This document shows, one piece after another, positions 46,604 through 59,845 of a stretch of 64,000 nucleotides of DNA. The notes beneath the pieces are model-generated. The model saw only the letters and a list, made by a program, of their open reading frames with translations, ran no database searches and had not been told where the DNA came from. This DNA comes from Choristoneura fumiferana. Its lineage: Eukaryota > Arthropoda > Insecta > Lepidoptera > Tortricidae. Position numbers and translations under genes: made by a program. Numbering within the stretch: the first letter of the stretch is position 1; each line of letters starts with the position of its first letter. The stretch covers positions 8,376,659 through 8,440,658 of the forward strand of contig NC_133473.1 of the NCBI RefSeq assembly GCF_025370935.1. The letters run 5' to 3'.

Positions 46604-49600
46604 AGGGCCTCAGTTGTCAAGATTTGACGGCTGATTTGATCATATTTTATGATTTGACGATGGTTATAGTCATAGTCACTTGCTGCAACGAGGCTGCAAC
46701 CAGCGGCGGCCTTACCCATTGCGAGGCTCCGGGCGGCAGTTCTTTGCGAGGTCCTTTGTCCTTTGTGAAAAAAAATGATGCGAAAATATAGTTAATTTAT
46801 TATTTTTTAATTTGCAAGAGCGAGGCCCCGGGCGATTGCCCTGTTCGCCACCCCCTAAGGCCGCCGCTGGCTGCAACTCACACTAACTTATGAATGAAAT
46901 CGATAAACATAGTGATCAATCGATCTGGATTATCCTTTATTATTTACTAGCCTTTTCGTGTTGCTTCGCTCGCGTAAACTAAAATTATGTTTGGCAGTTG
47001 AATTGGAATTGAGGCATTTTACTTTTTAGTTTTTGTTGTGTGAAGAAGACACGTGAAAACATTCATGTCACTAGTCTTAGCGAATGAGATACGATATCCA
47101 TGGCTAGAATTAGTGGGGCAACATTGTATTCTGGTCAAAAAAAGACAAAATGCGGTATCCAAACAATACTAATACAACTAACAATACAACTACATTCGAC
47201 AGTAAGTGATTTTATATTTACTGGCAAAATGGATGGGTAAATAAATAAAAAAATAACTGACTAAGATAAGTAAGAAGGTTATTGGGTCATAGCAAGAGAG
47301 CAGCTTGTGGATGCGTGTGCGCTCAAACCCGAGCCCACGACACGGAATAAGCAACAGCATTCCCGGCAAGTGCAGCGACATATGATATTTGTGTTATACA
47401 TTTTTACGAGCCGCGACAAGTGTTTGCATAGTCAGTTGGAATTTTGTGTGCCGTGCGTTCTTTCTTCATATTGTTTGTCGTTCAACTTGGCGCTTACTTG
47501 GGTTGGAACTTCGCATAAAATACATTTGAAACAAAAGTTAGCCTCTTTTATACTACTTGCTCTTGCCCGCGACTTCGTCCGCGTAGAGATAAAATTTATG
47601 GTCAATTCCCGTTCTCTATCCTGTGAGATATTCCGTTTGGAAGGGATGTTTATCCCTTCTTACTGCATCTCTTTAATGCTAAGAGACGATATCTACCCAG
47701 TGCCAAGTCTCTGTACTTATTTAATATTTAGCTATACTTAGTAGTTATGTCAGTTAATTACCACAGTTAGTGGTGGTATTTTGTTGCTAAACTCTATGAC
47801 TTAACGCACGAGAATTTAGAAGAATCCTGAAAGTAGTTTCAGTTGTTGCGTGCCAAATTTCAAGAATCGAGTAATCATAGTCACTTTGAATAAAATCTCG
47901 TAAATCTCGTTTATTTCTTATCTCGCGGCAACTTTAAAAAACCCTTACTAAAATCCTTATTCCTTGTCTACATAATAAAGGCAGCCTCAGTGCAAAATTA
48001 TAGCCTTCTAGGATCAAGGGTTTGGGCTGGGAGTTGGTGACTCAGTCAGATAGTCAGTGAGTGAGAGAGTAAGTCAGTTAATCAGCCAGGACTTTTCTTT
48101 TTAATTACTACATATAGGAAGAGATCCCCTTATAGGTTAAGTTCGCCTTTATACATCGGTTTGCCAATGTTAAACTGTTATTTTTATGCGTTTTATACAC
48201 AATAAAGTGTTATACAATACAATACTTTTCAGGAAAAAGTAATCTAGGTGATTGATCGAATCAGGGTAAAGCAAAAATAGCTGAGCAGAAGAATCCAACC
48301 AGTAAGTGAGGGACAATTTGACCGTGGGAGCCGCGCTGGTGGCGCGCCCTAATGGATGTTCCAAGTCACATTATTGCTCTCGTATTATTGTTATAACTTT
48401 TTGCACTCCAGTCCCACTGACAATGACACTAACCGCATTGCATAATACCCCGCGTGACGTTACCGTATCTCTCTTTGTTGCAGTTTTTATGCTGATATAG
48501 TTTTGTTAAATATTTTGTCATCTGCAAACCTTTCATTACATATTGCATTATATTGAGTCATTATTGTGTAACACTACTGTAGATAATTAGGTCACGTTAA
48601 TTAGTTTAGCTAGGCAATTTTATTTTGTTCCTAGATTTGAGAACGATCCACATCTCTACTTGATTGTTAGTTAGTTTTCCTACTAATATGTATGGATAGT
48701 ATAGGTATATCTAATCGGCCAAGGTGGTCAAAATAATATTGAGCTCGTGTATTCGATGCAACTCTTCTATTTGATCGCTATGAGGGCTTCGTGTCAAGCT
48801 TGTTGACACTAGTGTTGTCACGTGAGCTCTGCTTGACAGAATTGACCTTTGTGTCACATTTGTGATTGGTTGAATAACTACATGAGCCAATCGCACGCAA
48901 AACTGTAATAGCCTGGTCATTCTACAGTTTTTTTGAAAATAATTAGATATAAGGCAATTTCTTTTGTACACGGCTTTTACGTTTAATTTTAAGATTTAAT
49001 GTTGATTTTACTTAGAGCGAAAACGTTAGGTGGGTGACTGATAACGTCAAACGGACCTCACGATACTAACGCCATCTAGCGATAATTCAAAGCATTCAAA
49101 GCGAAAAATACATCTTATTATCCTGTGTTCTGTTATTTTCATGTGTTTTTATGTACAACAAAGAGTTTTACAATAACTATATCGTCTGTCAAGCAACTCT
49201 AATTCTGATCTTCAGGTTCAGTTAGTTACATTCTAGCTGTAGGTATTCAGTGTCCAAGACAGCGGCATAGAGTGCCGGCCTGGTGCCAGTCTGCGCCGCG
49301 GTCTAGGATGTTCTAGCTGCGGAAGGAATGTGACTTCGCCAACTCTCACACTCCCCGGGATGAGTCGAAACTTTTTATACAGGCGCGATTCCTGGAAGTA
49401 TGGTTCCAACGGTCGGAGGCTGGCGCTCGCCGGCCATTGTCGAGCGCGGCTAGTTTTGATCTTATTGTTAATGGGACGCCAGGTTTTTTCAACGGCGTTC
49501 GGAAAAAAGGTATCATCGGACCCCAGCGGAAACGTTACGGACTCTTATGAAGTAAAATGGATATATACGTTCTACGAAGGAGGTGTTATTTTAATCGTAG

Positions 49601-50810
49601 GTCGGCTTTGTTGTTCAGGAATGTGGATGGCCTGTCATATTTAATGGGCAGTTTCTCAGTCGTTATATGAACCATGAGATGTACACGTCGTGAATATTTA
49701 TCAGATATCTTATCTGCTGACGAAATAAAAAATATAATATTGCCTTATACATTATCTACAAAAAATACAAACATTGGAACATATAACCTCCTCCTTTTTT
49801 TGAAGTCGGTTAAAAAGGACGCAGACATAACTAAAAGAAACAAACTGCCACCTTTAAGGAGATTAAACAGAATATATCCTAATTTATTGTGTTATTAAGA
49901 AAGTTTTTCACCCTTTTTTTGCAATTATTGTTTATTTATCAATGAGAATTTTCACAGCAAAATTATTGTTCTTAAACTGATAGAAAACAAAACTGTCTAC
50001 CTACCATTTAAAAGGGGCATAGTGAACGTTTACCTTGAGTCGATCTCACATCTTTGTGTAGGTAGGTATGTACATACATACAAAAGTTCGAGGATATATT
50101 GTATGAACCACACACGAAGGGCCAAAGAAAACAAGAAAGGCAGAGCATTTATCTGCAAAGTAGAATATCCACTGGATGTCTAATTTATTTACATTACACG
50201 ATAAAAAATATTTTTCATCATTTTATATTATTAAATTGTGGAAAATGTATGATTATTCGGTGTAAAAAATTATGTAGAGCTAAGTTTGAATGATTAACTA
50301 TGTACTTTGATCATAATTTTAACCGAATAGATTTTGCAAGTACAAAAGTTTCTCGCAAATGTCACATAAGAATAATTTACAAGAAGAAATTACGAGAAAT
50401 GTTAGTTTAAGAAATTTTAAAAGAAAACTAAAATGCGTAAAGAGGCCGCAAATTGTGCGGTTGTAAGTCGTTTTTTTCCTAAATCCCCCCAGGGCCACGT
50501 TTCCCATTTCGTTCTCTGCCGCAGCCGAAGCATAATGAGTGGTTGTTAAAATTATGAATGGAACATCTACCGCCCGATCAACTGTGTGCGTGCCTTAGCC
50601 CTTTCTGTACAAGCGTACACGCAAGGACGATGCGCCTGTGTGCGGCGGTGCCGTGTGTGAGAATGTTTACAAGACTGAGGACTGGAGACTTCTGTTATTC
50701 TTAAAATATCTTAGTGCTGTATTTAGAATTTTTAGTAACACAGAAATAAAACATGGATGACGCGTGGAAAGAAAGATCTTGTTTTGTCTATGAAAAGTTT
50801 TTTTTTATAT
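46604..50810. other. No gene; scattered repeat fragments
   Basis: Repeat pieces: Helitron-like 3' end at about 46945-46990 (actagccttttcgtgttgct), a related piece at 47551-47660 (cccgcgacttcgtccgcgta), worn MITE arms at 48785-48910 and 49030-49082 (acctcacgatactaacgcca), and a ttttttgaagtcggttaa word at 49797-49815. Open frames of 144 codons (47307) and 104 codons (49330) have no known motif; the first runs through the Helitron-like piece and is rejected. Confidence 0.55.
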
Positions 50811-51084
50811 TTAGCGTGGTAAGTCGTTTGACCTATGGCCTCTGAAGCAGAGGATTGTGGGTTCAAAGCCCGGGTAGCACCTCTTTTTTCGAAATTCATG
50901 TGCGAAATTACATTTGAAATTTACCACGAGCTTACGGTGAAGGAAAACATCATGATGAAGCCTGCAAAAACCTGCGAAGAAATTCAATGGTGTGTGTGAA
51001 GTTCCCAATCCGTACTGGGCCCGCGTGAGAACTACGGTCCAAGCCATCATTCTGAGATGAGGCTGGGATGATGATGATGATGAA
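50811..51084 (+). mobile_element. tRNA-derived SINE (6619-6905 family), plus copy
   Basis: Reads gcagaggattgtgggttcaa, agcccggg (B box region), cgaaattcatgtgcgaaatt, acatttgaaatttaccacga, ggaaaacatcatgatg, gtgtgtgtgaagttcccaat, then gaggctgggatgatgatgat. Compared with 6619-6905 it has lost the cagcagtggg segment near the 3' end. Diverged; no clear TSD. Confidence 0.82.
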
Positions 51085-51471
51085 GTCGTAAGGGTGTTAT
51101 AAGGCCTTGCAAGTGTGTGTTTATATAACAAAAATGTTGGATCAATTGCATGCGAGGCGCCCCCCCAATAAATTTACTCGTATTTATTATCTGATTAATA
51201 AGGCTATAAGCTGGAATTCATTTCAACTTGACGTTTTAATAATTTTATCCACGGGACTTGACCGAAGAAATTCGAATGTGGTTTTGTCTTGAGACACCGC
51301 AAGTAAAAATATTCAGTAATTATATCCCTTAAAGTACCTACCGTAAGGTCGAGTTACTTTGGCCCTGAATTAAAACTTTGGTTATTGGAATAACACGGTA
51401 CAGCTTTATCATTGCATTGCAATTATGACACATTGCCGTATGATTAGATTTAGCTGACCGCTCACTTTTGT

Positions 51472-52116
51472 TGAAATGAAATGAAATATATTTATTTGCG
51501 TAACATTATGTCATAATAGGCGGTGATAAGTTTAAATTTCAATTAAGTATCAATAATGTCAATTACCTTATAGAAGTAGGCATGCAAAAATGTTCTTAGT
51601 ATAAATAAAGCTACAAGTAGAATAATGTTCACATTTCGATGTCATTAACAATTAAGTAGCTAGAATTATATATGTATTGAATATTTATTGTTTTTCATAA
51701 TTTAAGTACTCACTAACACTATAAAAATTGTTTGAAAGCAAGAATTTTAAGATAGCCACTTTAAAGTTTTTAGGCGGAAACTCTAGTAAATTAGTTGGGA
51801 GTTTATTATAAATTTTTACTGCCATCCCACTGACATTGTAGCGGTAGAAGGCAAGATTGCTTTTAATTGTCCGCAATTTATTAAGCCGCGTGCTTCTTGC
51901 GTTGGGATTCATGTGCGATATAGTGGTAAAGTAGTGACTATTTGCTTTAACAAAGATATATAATTCAGCGATATAAATACATGGTAGTGGAAGAATGTTA
52001 AGTTTTTTAAACATAGGCCTGCATGATTCCCTATTTCCAATGCCAGTTAAAGCTCTTATACACTTTTTTTGAGCTTCGAATGCTCTTACAATTTCTCCTC
52101 TCTGTTTTTTTAGATC
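51472..52116 (-). mobile_element. 5'-truncated Jockey/CR1-like LINE fragment
   Basis: The minus-strand frame is open from about 52119 to the stop at 51685. It reads RGEIVRAFEAQKKCIRALTG, then IGNRESCRPMFKKLNILPLP, then the region MAVKIYNKLPTNL and VAILKFLLSNNFYSVSEYL. This is the C-terminal end of Jockey/CR1-type reverse transcriptases (the C-R-x-[LM]-F-K-K-L-x-I-L-x-L-P and G-x-K-I-Y-N-x-L-P blocks). Beyond the stop lies about 200 bp of 3' UTR ending in aaatatatttcatttcattt repeats. Upstream the frame hits a stop, so only the tail is present. Clade placement is inference. Confidence 0.85.
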
Positions 52117-52633
52117 AGATAGTTACGTGGTTTTATGCTTGTCATACGGGCAGTAAATAAGGAATTAGGAACGAGATTGTGTTAGTAGTCCAAAGTCGAA
52201 GACTGAGGGCTTTCTGGGTCGAGCTTCGTAACTCCCATACCGCTCGTGAAACATAATAAAATGTTTTCATTCCGTTTGTTATTAAACAGGAAAAGCTGTA
52301 TGGACTCTGATTCCACTGCATTTCCAATGCCAATACAGATGACAAAAACTAACGCCGCGGCGCCGCGCCGCGGTAGTATTGCAAGTTGCAAACAGCCATG
52401 TATGACGGATGTAAAATAAAATAAATAAACAATTAAAAATATAAATATGCATACTAAAAAACAAGAAATAATACGAGGTAAAAATATATAAATTCAATAT
52501 TGAAAGAAAAAACAAGTTTAATGGTGATAAAAAATTGTATAAGTAAACTAAATTCATAGCAAAAGTTTTAATTCGAGTTTAACTTGAACTTATACTAATT
52601 ATGCTATAATAATGTGGTGCAACAAATTTAAGA

Positions 52634-52985
52634 AAAAACCGGCCAAGTGCGAGTCGGACTCGCGCACGAAGGGTTCCGTACCATTATCTATACAACATTA
52701 GACATTAGCAAAAAACGGCCAAAAATCAAGTTTGTTGTATGGGGGTCCCTTAAATATTTATTTTATATTGATTTAATTATTTATTTTTAAGTGATTATAC
52801 AACTAAAGATTCTGTGAATATTTGAAACGTCTACCTGTTGCCATTATTAATATCAAGCAAAAAACGTCAAAACACACATGTTTTGTTGTATGGGAAGCCC
52901 TCCTTAAATATTTATTTTATTCTGTTTTTAGTATTTGTCGTTATAGTGGCCACAGTAATACATAATCTGAAATATGTGTTATGGC
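52634..52985. repeat. 'CGGCCAAGTGCGAGTCGGAC' dispersed repeat
   Basis: Begins aaaaccggccaagtgcgagt, cggactcgcgcacgaagggt, tccgtaccatta, continues with ttgttgtatgggggtccctt and later tatagtggccacagtaatac, ataatctg. Common lepidopteran repeat; related pieces at 36690, 37490 and 57054. A partial internal duplication is seen: taaatatttattttatt occurs twice, near 52751 and 52905. Confidence 0.72.
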
Positions 52986-53099
52986 GTTGTTAACGCGCAA
53001 GTGTGTTTCAGTAACAGGTAGTTGGAGTTGGTGCTATTGTAGTGTCGTATGGTCTGTTTGACAACTTTGACGTTTGTGATTGGTTAAATAACACAATGA

Positions 53100-53190
53100 G
53101 ATGTGATGTGATGATGAATCGCAAACAAGACGGTAACATTACACGAACCTCACGATACTAATGCCATCTAGCAATATTTAATTTAGCCTG
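53100..53190. mobile_element. Right arm of the CGCCATCTAGCG MITE
   Basis: Reads gcaaacaagacggtaacatt, acacgaacctcacgatacta, atgccatctagcaatattta, cctgtca. It matches the right arm of 46343-46537 with several changes. A weak left counterpart may lie near 53050-53090 (gacgtttgtgattggtt). Confidence 0.6.
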
Positions 53191-55149
53191 TCATGAAACC
53201 TTCATTGAATAATAAACATACCGGGAAATTGCAACGAAACTGAACTGTGACATATTCCGTTTCTATGTGAACTAAGCTTTACATCTAGGTACTTATATAG
53301 TTGTCACTGATATTTTTAAATGGTTTTCTAAATAAAACAATATGCTGGCTTCAAAAGCCTAAAAAAATATAAAACGGATCTGAAAAAAATTTGAAAATTG
53401 ATAAAAAAATTGTCCTAACCCCGCGGAAATCGTTACCGCGATTTACTCGTACCTAAAGTTTGACACTATTGCAATAACCTTTCCATTGCGGAAGAAAAGG
53501 TTTCAGTTGGACCTCCTCTTCTTAGGTAAATAAGTTTCTAATTAGATTGTTCAAGTCCATCGGCCATTTTTGATGTCAATTTGTCCACCGGATAGTAACA
53601 AGTTGGGATCATTAAAACTAGTACTTTGTCGGTCTGTTTTATTTTAACTAGAGATGACCAGAATCCTTTTTCTCCAAAAGTCCTATTTTCTGTTTCTTTA
53701 TACCTACATCAACCCTTATAAAACAGCAGCGGCAAAAGTTGCGTCGCACAATCGGAAGACATATCCACCACAGCGATTCTAAGAAACAGCAGTCTCATAT
53801 TATGCGAAAGTATTTTCATCGAAACAAGTATAGTCGATTATCGTGTTTCGCAGTCGAGCGGTGAAATCCGCCCATTACGCGGGCTCGAGTGGGCAAGGCG
53901 GTGGTCGCACGCACTCGCCCAAAAAACATCCCGACACGTAACATAATATTTCCCAAGCAGCCTTTTATTTATTAGTCGGGCACCGAGGCCCGGCGCCGCG
54001 ACAACTCAACTTCCCAGAACCAGAGCCGTTACGTTCATGAAAAAACACTATTTATGTCGATGAAAAAATCGGGATTCGGTCGTATTTGTCTGAAGCCGAG
54101 CTATGCGGTTTTTGTTCGTACCCGATTTGCAGGAATCCGCAGGTACCGCCTAGCGCGTGGAAAAATATTAATTCGACGGGAAGGTGGGTGTGGCTGGAAC
54201 TGTTAGCAAACTGAAGCTTGTAATCAGGCGCGAACCCCCTTTAATTGGTCTCTATCATCTTAAAAATGCACAAAAAACAATGTAGGAAAGAAAGGTAGAA
54301 ATATATATGTATTAAAAACCTTCTAAAGTATTTAAACGGTATAATGTTGCGTATATTTTAAACCGAATTGAAATCTTGATATTTCGAGTTCTTTTCATGT
54401 CTTATCTCGAGAATATGAAACACCTGAAAAAGACACAAAAGGCCGAAATATCTTTTCACAGTCAAAGTTTAATTTGATCAAAGGGCCGGGCAGTGAAGTT
54501 TGAGCTCATATCATTAGATTTTTTTCGATGTTTCTTATAATGTGGGAAAAAATCCATTTACCCAAAGCACCTCCCTGCCGGCAGGTAGTAAACAAAGCCG
54601 TGATAACAAGGAATGCGTTTGTATTTTTTACGGAACATGACAAATCATTTTATTCTATGCATCCCCTATCTACGATTTACAATAGGTTTAGCGGCTTCTT
54701 CCAATCAATTTACTCAGTAAAGGTCAGAGCAGGTATCATATTAGATGGAACGTGGAGATGACGGCTGATGCTTGTGGGGTAAAGTTACTGTTGCTTTTAA
54801 ATTGGCTGAAAAGAAGAACAAACATGGGAATGCAATATAGCCGTCAGATTAGTATTGAATACCGCATTGTTAAGCATGATCTCATTTATTGACTTGTATT
54901 CTTTATAACAAAAAAAACGAAATTAATAGAAATAATGATTAGTGGGTCCACTGAATAACGTAAGAAGGGAAAGGTGAATTTGATAATTTCGTAAAATTAA
55001 ATCATTATTTTTTAGTAATTAGTTATTTGGTAGGTACCTGTATCATATACTGATGTTACGTGAACTTTTGCGATTACATAATTATTAAACAGAAATCACA
55101 TTATTTACATTAGGTAAATAGGATTTTAAAAACTGCATAGTGATTAAAA
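53191..55149. other. 2 kb unique, no gene; GC patch at 53865-54010
   Basis: A GC-rich block (gtcgagcggtgaaatccgcc, cgcactcgccc, gggcaccgaggcccggcgcc) lies inside AT-rich DNA. No repeats recognised. A 77-codon open frame near 54528 has no motif and is not called. Confidence 0.5.
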
Positions 55150-55513
55150 AACCGGCCAAGAGCGTGTCCGACAAGCCCGATCGCCCGAAATAGAGTTCCG
55201 TAGCCATTACGAAAAAAATAAGTAATATTTTTCTAAGGATTTCGTATTTCGTACGGAATATTCCAAGTTTAGGTATATTTTATACCTTAGGCTGCTATTT
55301 ACTCTTAAACTACTAATAATTCTCAAGAAAACTTAACCGTTATAACTTTCCTTGTTTTGTCGGCATAGTTTACATATATATATTCATGCAAAATTACAGC
55401 TTTCTAGCATTGATAGTCCCTGAGCAAAGCCGCGGACGGACGGACAGACAGACAGACATGGCGAAACTATAAGGGTTCCGTTTTTGCCATTTTGGCTATG
55501 GAACCCTAAAACA
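55150..55513. repeat. 'AACCGGCCAAGAGCGTGTCC' repeat with both ends
   Basis: Left end aaaaccggccaagagcgtgt, right end ggttccgtttttgccatttt, ggctatggaaccctaaaa. Compared with 13064-13560 it lacks the tttagaggggg interior but has the right end with a gacggacagacagacagaca run. The two copies together give the whole unit. Confidence 0.78.
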
Positions 55514-55793
55514 CGAAAGTAGCAGGTTCAATTGTTACTGCAGTGCGTCAACCTTACAGGTTGCATTCACCTGTACAAAAAGAGATAGAACTAAATAGAA
55601 AGCGCCACAAAAACGCATCGTGAATGCACTTGACACCGTAGTGAATGGTACAAAGCCTTAGAGCGAAGCTATAGTGGGCCCGTCAGCCGCTTACGAACCA
55701 ATTGTCACCGTCTCGCTGTAATCTGTGTTGGTTCCGCACGAAACTGATTTTTTATTGATCACCTTTCTCACGAAGATATATCTATACATATAT

Positions 55794-56071
55794 AAAAAAA
55801 TTTAACCGACTGCAAAAAACCAAGAAAATAATTTTCTACCAGTCTGAAGTCGGTGCCTCAGCACTAGCCAGCAGGAGTGAGTCATCGGAATGCCTGCCAA
55901 ATCAGGTCAGCTTGACAGTAACTGATTTCCAACTAGGCAACGGACCCATAGTCGTCTACCTCAATATTGGGCTTCAATCACTCCTACTGGCTCGTGCTGA
56001 GGCACCGACCGACTTCAGACTGGCAGAAAATTATTTTCATGTTTTTTTTGTAGTCGGTTAATTTTTTTGTT
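55794..56071. mobile_element. 278-bp foldback MITE, TTAACCGACT ends
   Basis: The left arm aaaatttaaccgactgcaaa, accaagaaaataattttcta, ccagtctgaagtcggtgcct, cagcac is mirrored by gtgctgaggcaccgaccgac, ttcagactggcagaaaatta, ttttcat, ttgtagtcggttaattttt. The loop is about 100 bp. Short ttttttgaagtcggttaa words at 49797 and 56488 are ends of related elements. Confidence 0.82.
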
Positions 56072-58739
56072 ATAAAATTATTTTTTTCACGTTTTTTAGT
56101 GTAAATAATCTAAGATACAATAGTTTAATGTCAACTGCTCGTCACCTTTTACGAAAGATTGCTTTTTCCGATGCTGAGACGTTCATTATTGAAGAATCCT
56201 GGTGCTTTACCACCCATTCCATTTCGCCATATGCATTACAAGAAGCATAAATTGCTTAAATGTGTTACAGTAATTGAAATTCAACCCGTGAAATACTTGT
56301 TATTGAGAAGTAACTCCGATTGTCAACTGTGGTCTTCATCATGGCGTCCCTACAATATTTGAATAGTTCCCTCGATTTCCTTAAGATCCAATCATCAGAT
56401 GGTGCTTATGGGACCTAATTGAACGCATTCCTAGACGAACGCAAAAAAAAAATCAAATCGGTTCATAAATGACGGAGTTCTGAGGTAATCCTTTTTTGAA
56501 GTCGGTTAAAAAGAGTAACGTGACTTTCTGACAGGCAACGCACAGCACAGTCTAAACTAGCTACTAGGTCTAGAGACTTGAAAATTCGCAATTCGTTGAG
56601 GATTTACAATGTGTAGTTTTCGATTTCCGTTAAAATCGAGGCAATATTATATAGGTCAGCTCAACTCTTACTAGTTAAAAGATAATAAAGCATTGAGATA
56701 ATTGATTCTTTGATAAATTAATTAATTGACAAAAGGTATTTTTTATGTATGTTATGACGCTTTTTTTAAGTCTATATCGGAAGTGTTTTTGATTCATACA
56801 TATTTAGCAACGGAAGTTTAAAAATGAGTTTTTTTTTATATGTTAGACACGTCAATCGTTTGTGAATTATACAATTAGTGTGAACTTATACATTATTATT
56901 ATGATCTCACGAGAAAGTTATTCATCGATATTATTTCTATCATTGTCAATGAACTTGGCCATCTGCCGAAGTTAACGGAAATTTAGATAACACGGTGTAT
57001 AGAGTTACAATAAAAGCATTCGTTGAAATTTCCACGGGAAAGAGAGCCGTCTTTTGTAGGGTTCCGTACCCGAAGGGTAACAAACGGAGCCCTATTACAG
57101 TTGCTTCGTTGTCCCTATGCGTCTGTCACAGGGTTGTGTCTCGATAACTAAAGTAAATAGACAGCTGAAATTTACACACAATTTGTATTTCTATCGCTGC
57201 TACAACAACAAATAATAAAAATTAAATTAAATCAAATATTAAGGGGGTCCCCATACAAGAAACGTTTTATTTTAGTTCTATCTCCATAAAGTTAGAGCAT
57301 ACTATAGAAATCATAAACTCGGAGTAATAACAGATAAACTACATTATCTTATCAGCAGCTGTATTCTATAAACTTAAACAGGAAGTCAATATGGTGGTAC
57401 CTATAGAGTATTATTGCCTCTGATTGTACGGAAGCTCTCGGTGTGCGAGCTCGACTCGCACTTGAACGGTTTTGTATTCCCACGGGGCAAACCCTCCCAC
57501 AATAAGCTAGCTTCCGAGTAACACGGAGTGGGATACGTAAGAGATTCTATTTACAACCGCACCATTTTGAATTTGCATTGTAATTTCCGAATTATATAGC
57601 GGAAATTGTCCTCCTTTAGTGATGGACAGTCTTTACGTTTTTTTTGTTGCTAAGAAAGGAACTGCAGTAGCCATTAAAGCCTTCCGCATGCCACTGGCGC
57701 CCGTTTCAGGAAGAAAGAAACGCAATAGCCCGACTCGGCGCAATCGGAACGAAACGAAGGTCGTGCTCAATCGTTACTTCACTGCAGCACGATGGTATGT
57801 GTGACTCTATATAGCAACTAGCACAATGAGTGCTCAAGACCTGAGGGGACGGAAAATAGTAATTGTATAACATGAGACATAAAACGAGCCATTTTTCCGA
57901 GACGTCCATATAGGGTTCCGAGCCGGTACGAAAAGGGTGGATAATATTCGAGAGGAAAATGCTTTTCAATTCGAAGGCGAGGTATATTTAAATAGCAAAG
58001 TTGATAACAACTATGTACCTTTTATTTTTTAATTATTATAATACCCGTAATTAGAATGTTAATAGGATGCGATTTTACTTGAAATTTGTTACAGTAAAGA
58101 TTTTATAACAAAATAAATTTGTTTTTAAATCGTTCAAAAATACCAAGTAGTTAATGAATCGATACGCATTCAAAGTTCGATAAATATTGAGTCCCGCCAA
58201 CGCCACGTGACAGCGTGTGAGAATTTTCCAACGCCCGTTTCCGCCATGGGCGGCGCCTCCGCGATATAGGTAAGATTCTGTAAGTCGGCATAAACACACC
58301 CACGCCGGCATGGGTTAACTCTATAGGGCTATGAGCACCGCCCGGCACGCACGCTCGCAGTCTCTGGCGAATTATCGCGTCGCGTCGCGATTTTTGACTT
58401 TACTGATTTTATTTATTCGTAGCTTGATTGATTTATAGTTTTACTTAAAAAAAAAAATATTAAAAAATACTGTAGAAACTTTTTTTTGTCTTGTTCATAA
58501 TTGGTGTAAGTTGGTCTTAAACGCTAGATTTATTTTATGATACTAGAGCATTTTAAGTCATTTTATGTCGTCCTAATTAGCACAAACACGAACTTAACGC
58601 ATGAGAAGTGAAAATATTTATTTGCTTAAGTCAGTTCCCCCATAGCTTGACTAATGTAATGTGGAAAGCTAAAAAAGCCTGAAAGAAACATTGCGTTGTA
58701 GTGTAGTATGTCTGGTGTGAAAAAGGGCAAAACTGGAAC
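56072..58739. other. No gene; one repeat piece at 57054-57270
   Basis: The piece at 57054-57270 (tagggttccgtacccgaagg, caacaacaaataataaaaat, ggtccccatacaagaaacg) is the opposite-orientation end of the family seen at 52634. Elsewhere unique AT-rich DNA with a GC-richer patch near 58195-58390. Open frames under 90 codons have no motif. Confidence 0.5.
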
Positions 58740-58952
58740 GTACAAAGATGAGGATAAAAATGTGTACCTTACAGACAGAGAGTACATCTCTGTAACACTT
58801 AAACAGCTGAACCGATTTAGACGAAATTTGATATGGAGATACTTTTGAGACTGTGGAAGGAGGTAGATTAGCTTTTATCCTGTTAAATTGCACAATTCTC
58901 GTGGATAGCGATAAACGAACTCTTCGCAGACATAGTCACGAGCAACAGCTAG
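58740..58952 (+). mobile_element. Helitron-like repeat, 3' end CAGCTAGT
   Basis: Contains tgaaccgatttagacgaaat, ttgatatggagatac, gcttttatcctg and ends gagcaacagctagt. In other copies this end is preceded by a cgcgggc...gaagccgcggg-type block. The CTAG end followed by T agrees with Helitron 3' ends; the assignment to Helitrons is inference from memory of lepidopteran repeats. Confidence 0.55.
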
Positions 58953-59366
58953 TAAACTAAAGGAAAAACGCAAGCAAAGCAAAAAATAATGTACAATCAG
59001 AAACAGATCATCCAAACGTTGAACATCGCTTAACTAAAATAAAGATTTCATTAACACATGACAAGTGCTTATATGATGCAATAACAACCGATTTGGGTGT
59101 CTCCTGCGTTACAAACGTTTGGCGTTACTCGTACTTTCAACAAGATATTTCACGGTTTAGTAACTTAAGTAGCTACATTAACACGTACACATTATTAATT
59201 ACAGAAAAAACATGTACTTACAAAATCTGCAATTGTTTGAAAAATGTCGCCAGATTAGTGTCGTTATGTCTACTGTTAAATTATTAGTTACTATGCAGCG
59301 TATGCCCAATATGGTATTATTCGTACGGACGCAACTGTAGACAAAAGTTAATTACGGGCATTGTTA

Positions 59367-59446
59367 TGTCATCATCATCATCATCTCAGCCGTAGGACGT
59401 CCACTGTTGGACATAGGTCTCCGATAGACCTCCAGTTGCTTCAGCT
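59367..59446 (-). mobile_element. 80-bp LINE 3' end, minus, 9-bp TSD
   Basis: The perfect direct repeat GCATTGTTA at 59358-59366 and 59447-59455 frames tgtcatcatcatcatcatct, then the complement of ...caacagtggacgtccta. Severely 5'-truncated RTE-like LINE end of the same subtype as 4721-4930 (both share ggacgtccactgttg and cctccagttgcttc). Confidence 0.82.
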
Positions 59447-59594
59447 GCATTGTTAGTACCCAGTGGCAAATAGTTGTTGAATAACCATAAATCATAAGAT
59501 ATAGCGAAATGTGTATCGTGTTACCAAACGCATGAGGATGAGAGTAAACATGTGTGGTTGATAAATTGTCTTTCCTTCATCATTCCAGCCTAAA

Positions 59595-59845
59595 GTACCT
59601 TGGCGACCCAGCTCCGCTCGGGCTAAAACTCGGTTACCACGATTTCCCAGAGATAAGACCAAGCTAGATCGATTTGTCATCCCCGAAAACCCCTACATAC
59701 CAAATTTCATCGAAATCGTTGGAGCCGTTTCCGAGATCCCCGAAATATATATACATATATATATACAAAAATTGCTTATTTAAAGGATTAGATACGTCCC
59801 ACTACTGGGCACAGGCCTCCTCGTAGAATGAGAGGGCTAAGTACA
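59595..59845. repeat. Repeat pieces: gacccagctccgctcgg unit, AT run, SINE end
   Basis: 59600-59790: ggcgacccagctccgctcgg, accaaatttcatcgaaatcg, ttggagccgtttccgagatc, then an atatatatac run (59747-59767) and aaaaattgcttatttaaagg. 59792-59845: tacgtcccactactgggcac, aggcctcctcgtagaatgag, agggct, which is the 3' end of the 6619-6905 SINE in minus orientation. Confidence 0.6.

Noticed and set aside
47307..47741. 144-codon plus-strand open frame
   Set aside because: Part of it is translated Helitron-like repeat (cccgcgacttcgtccgcg); not a gene.
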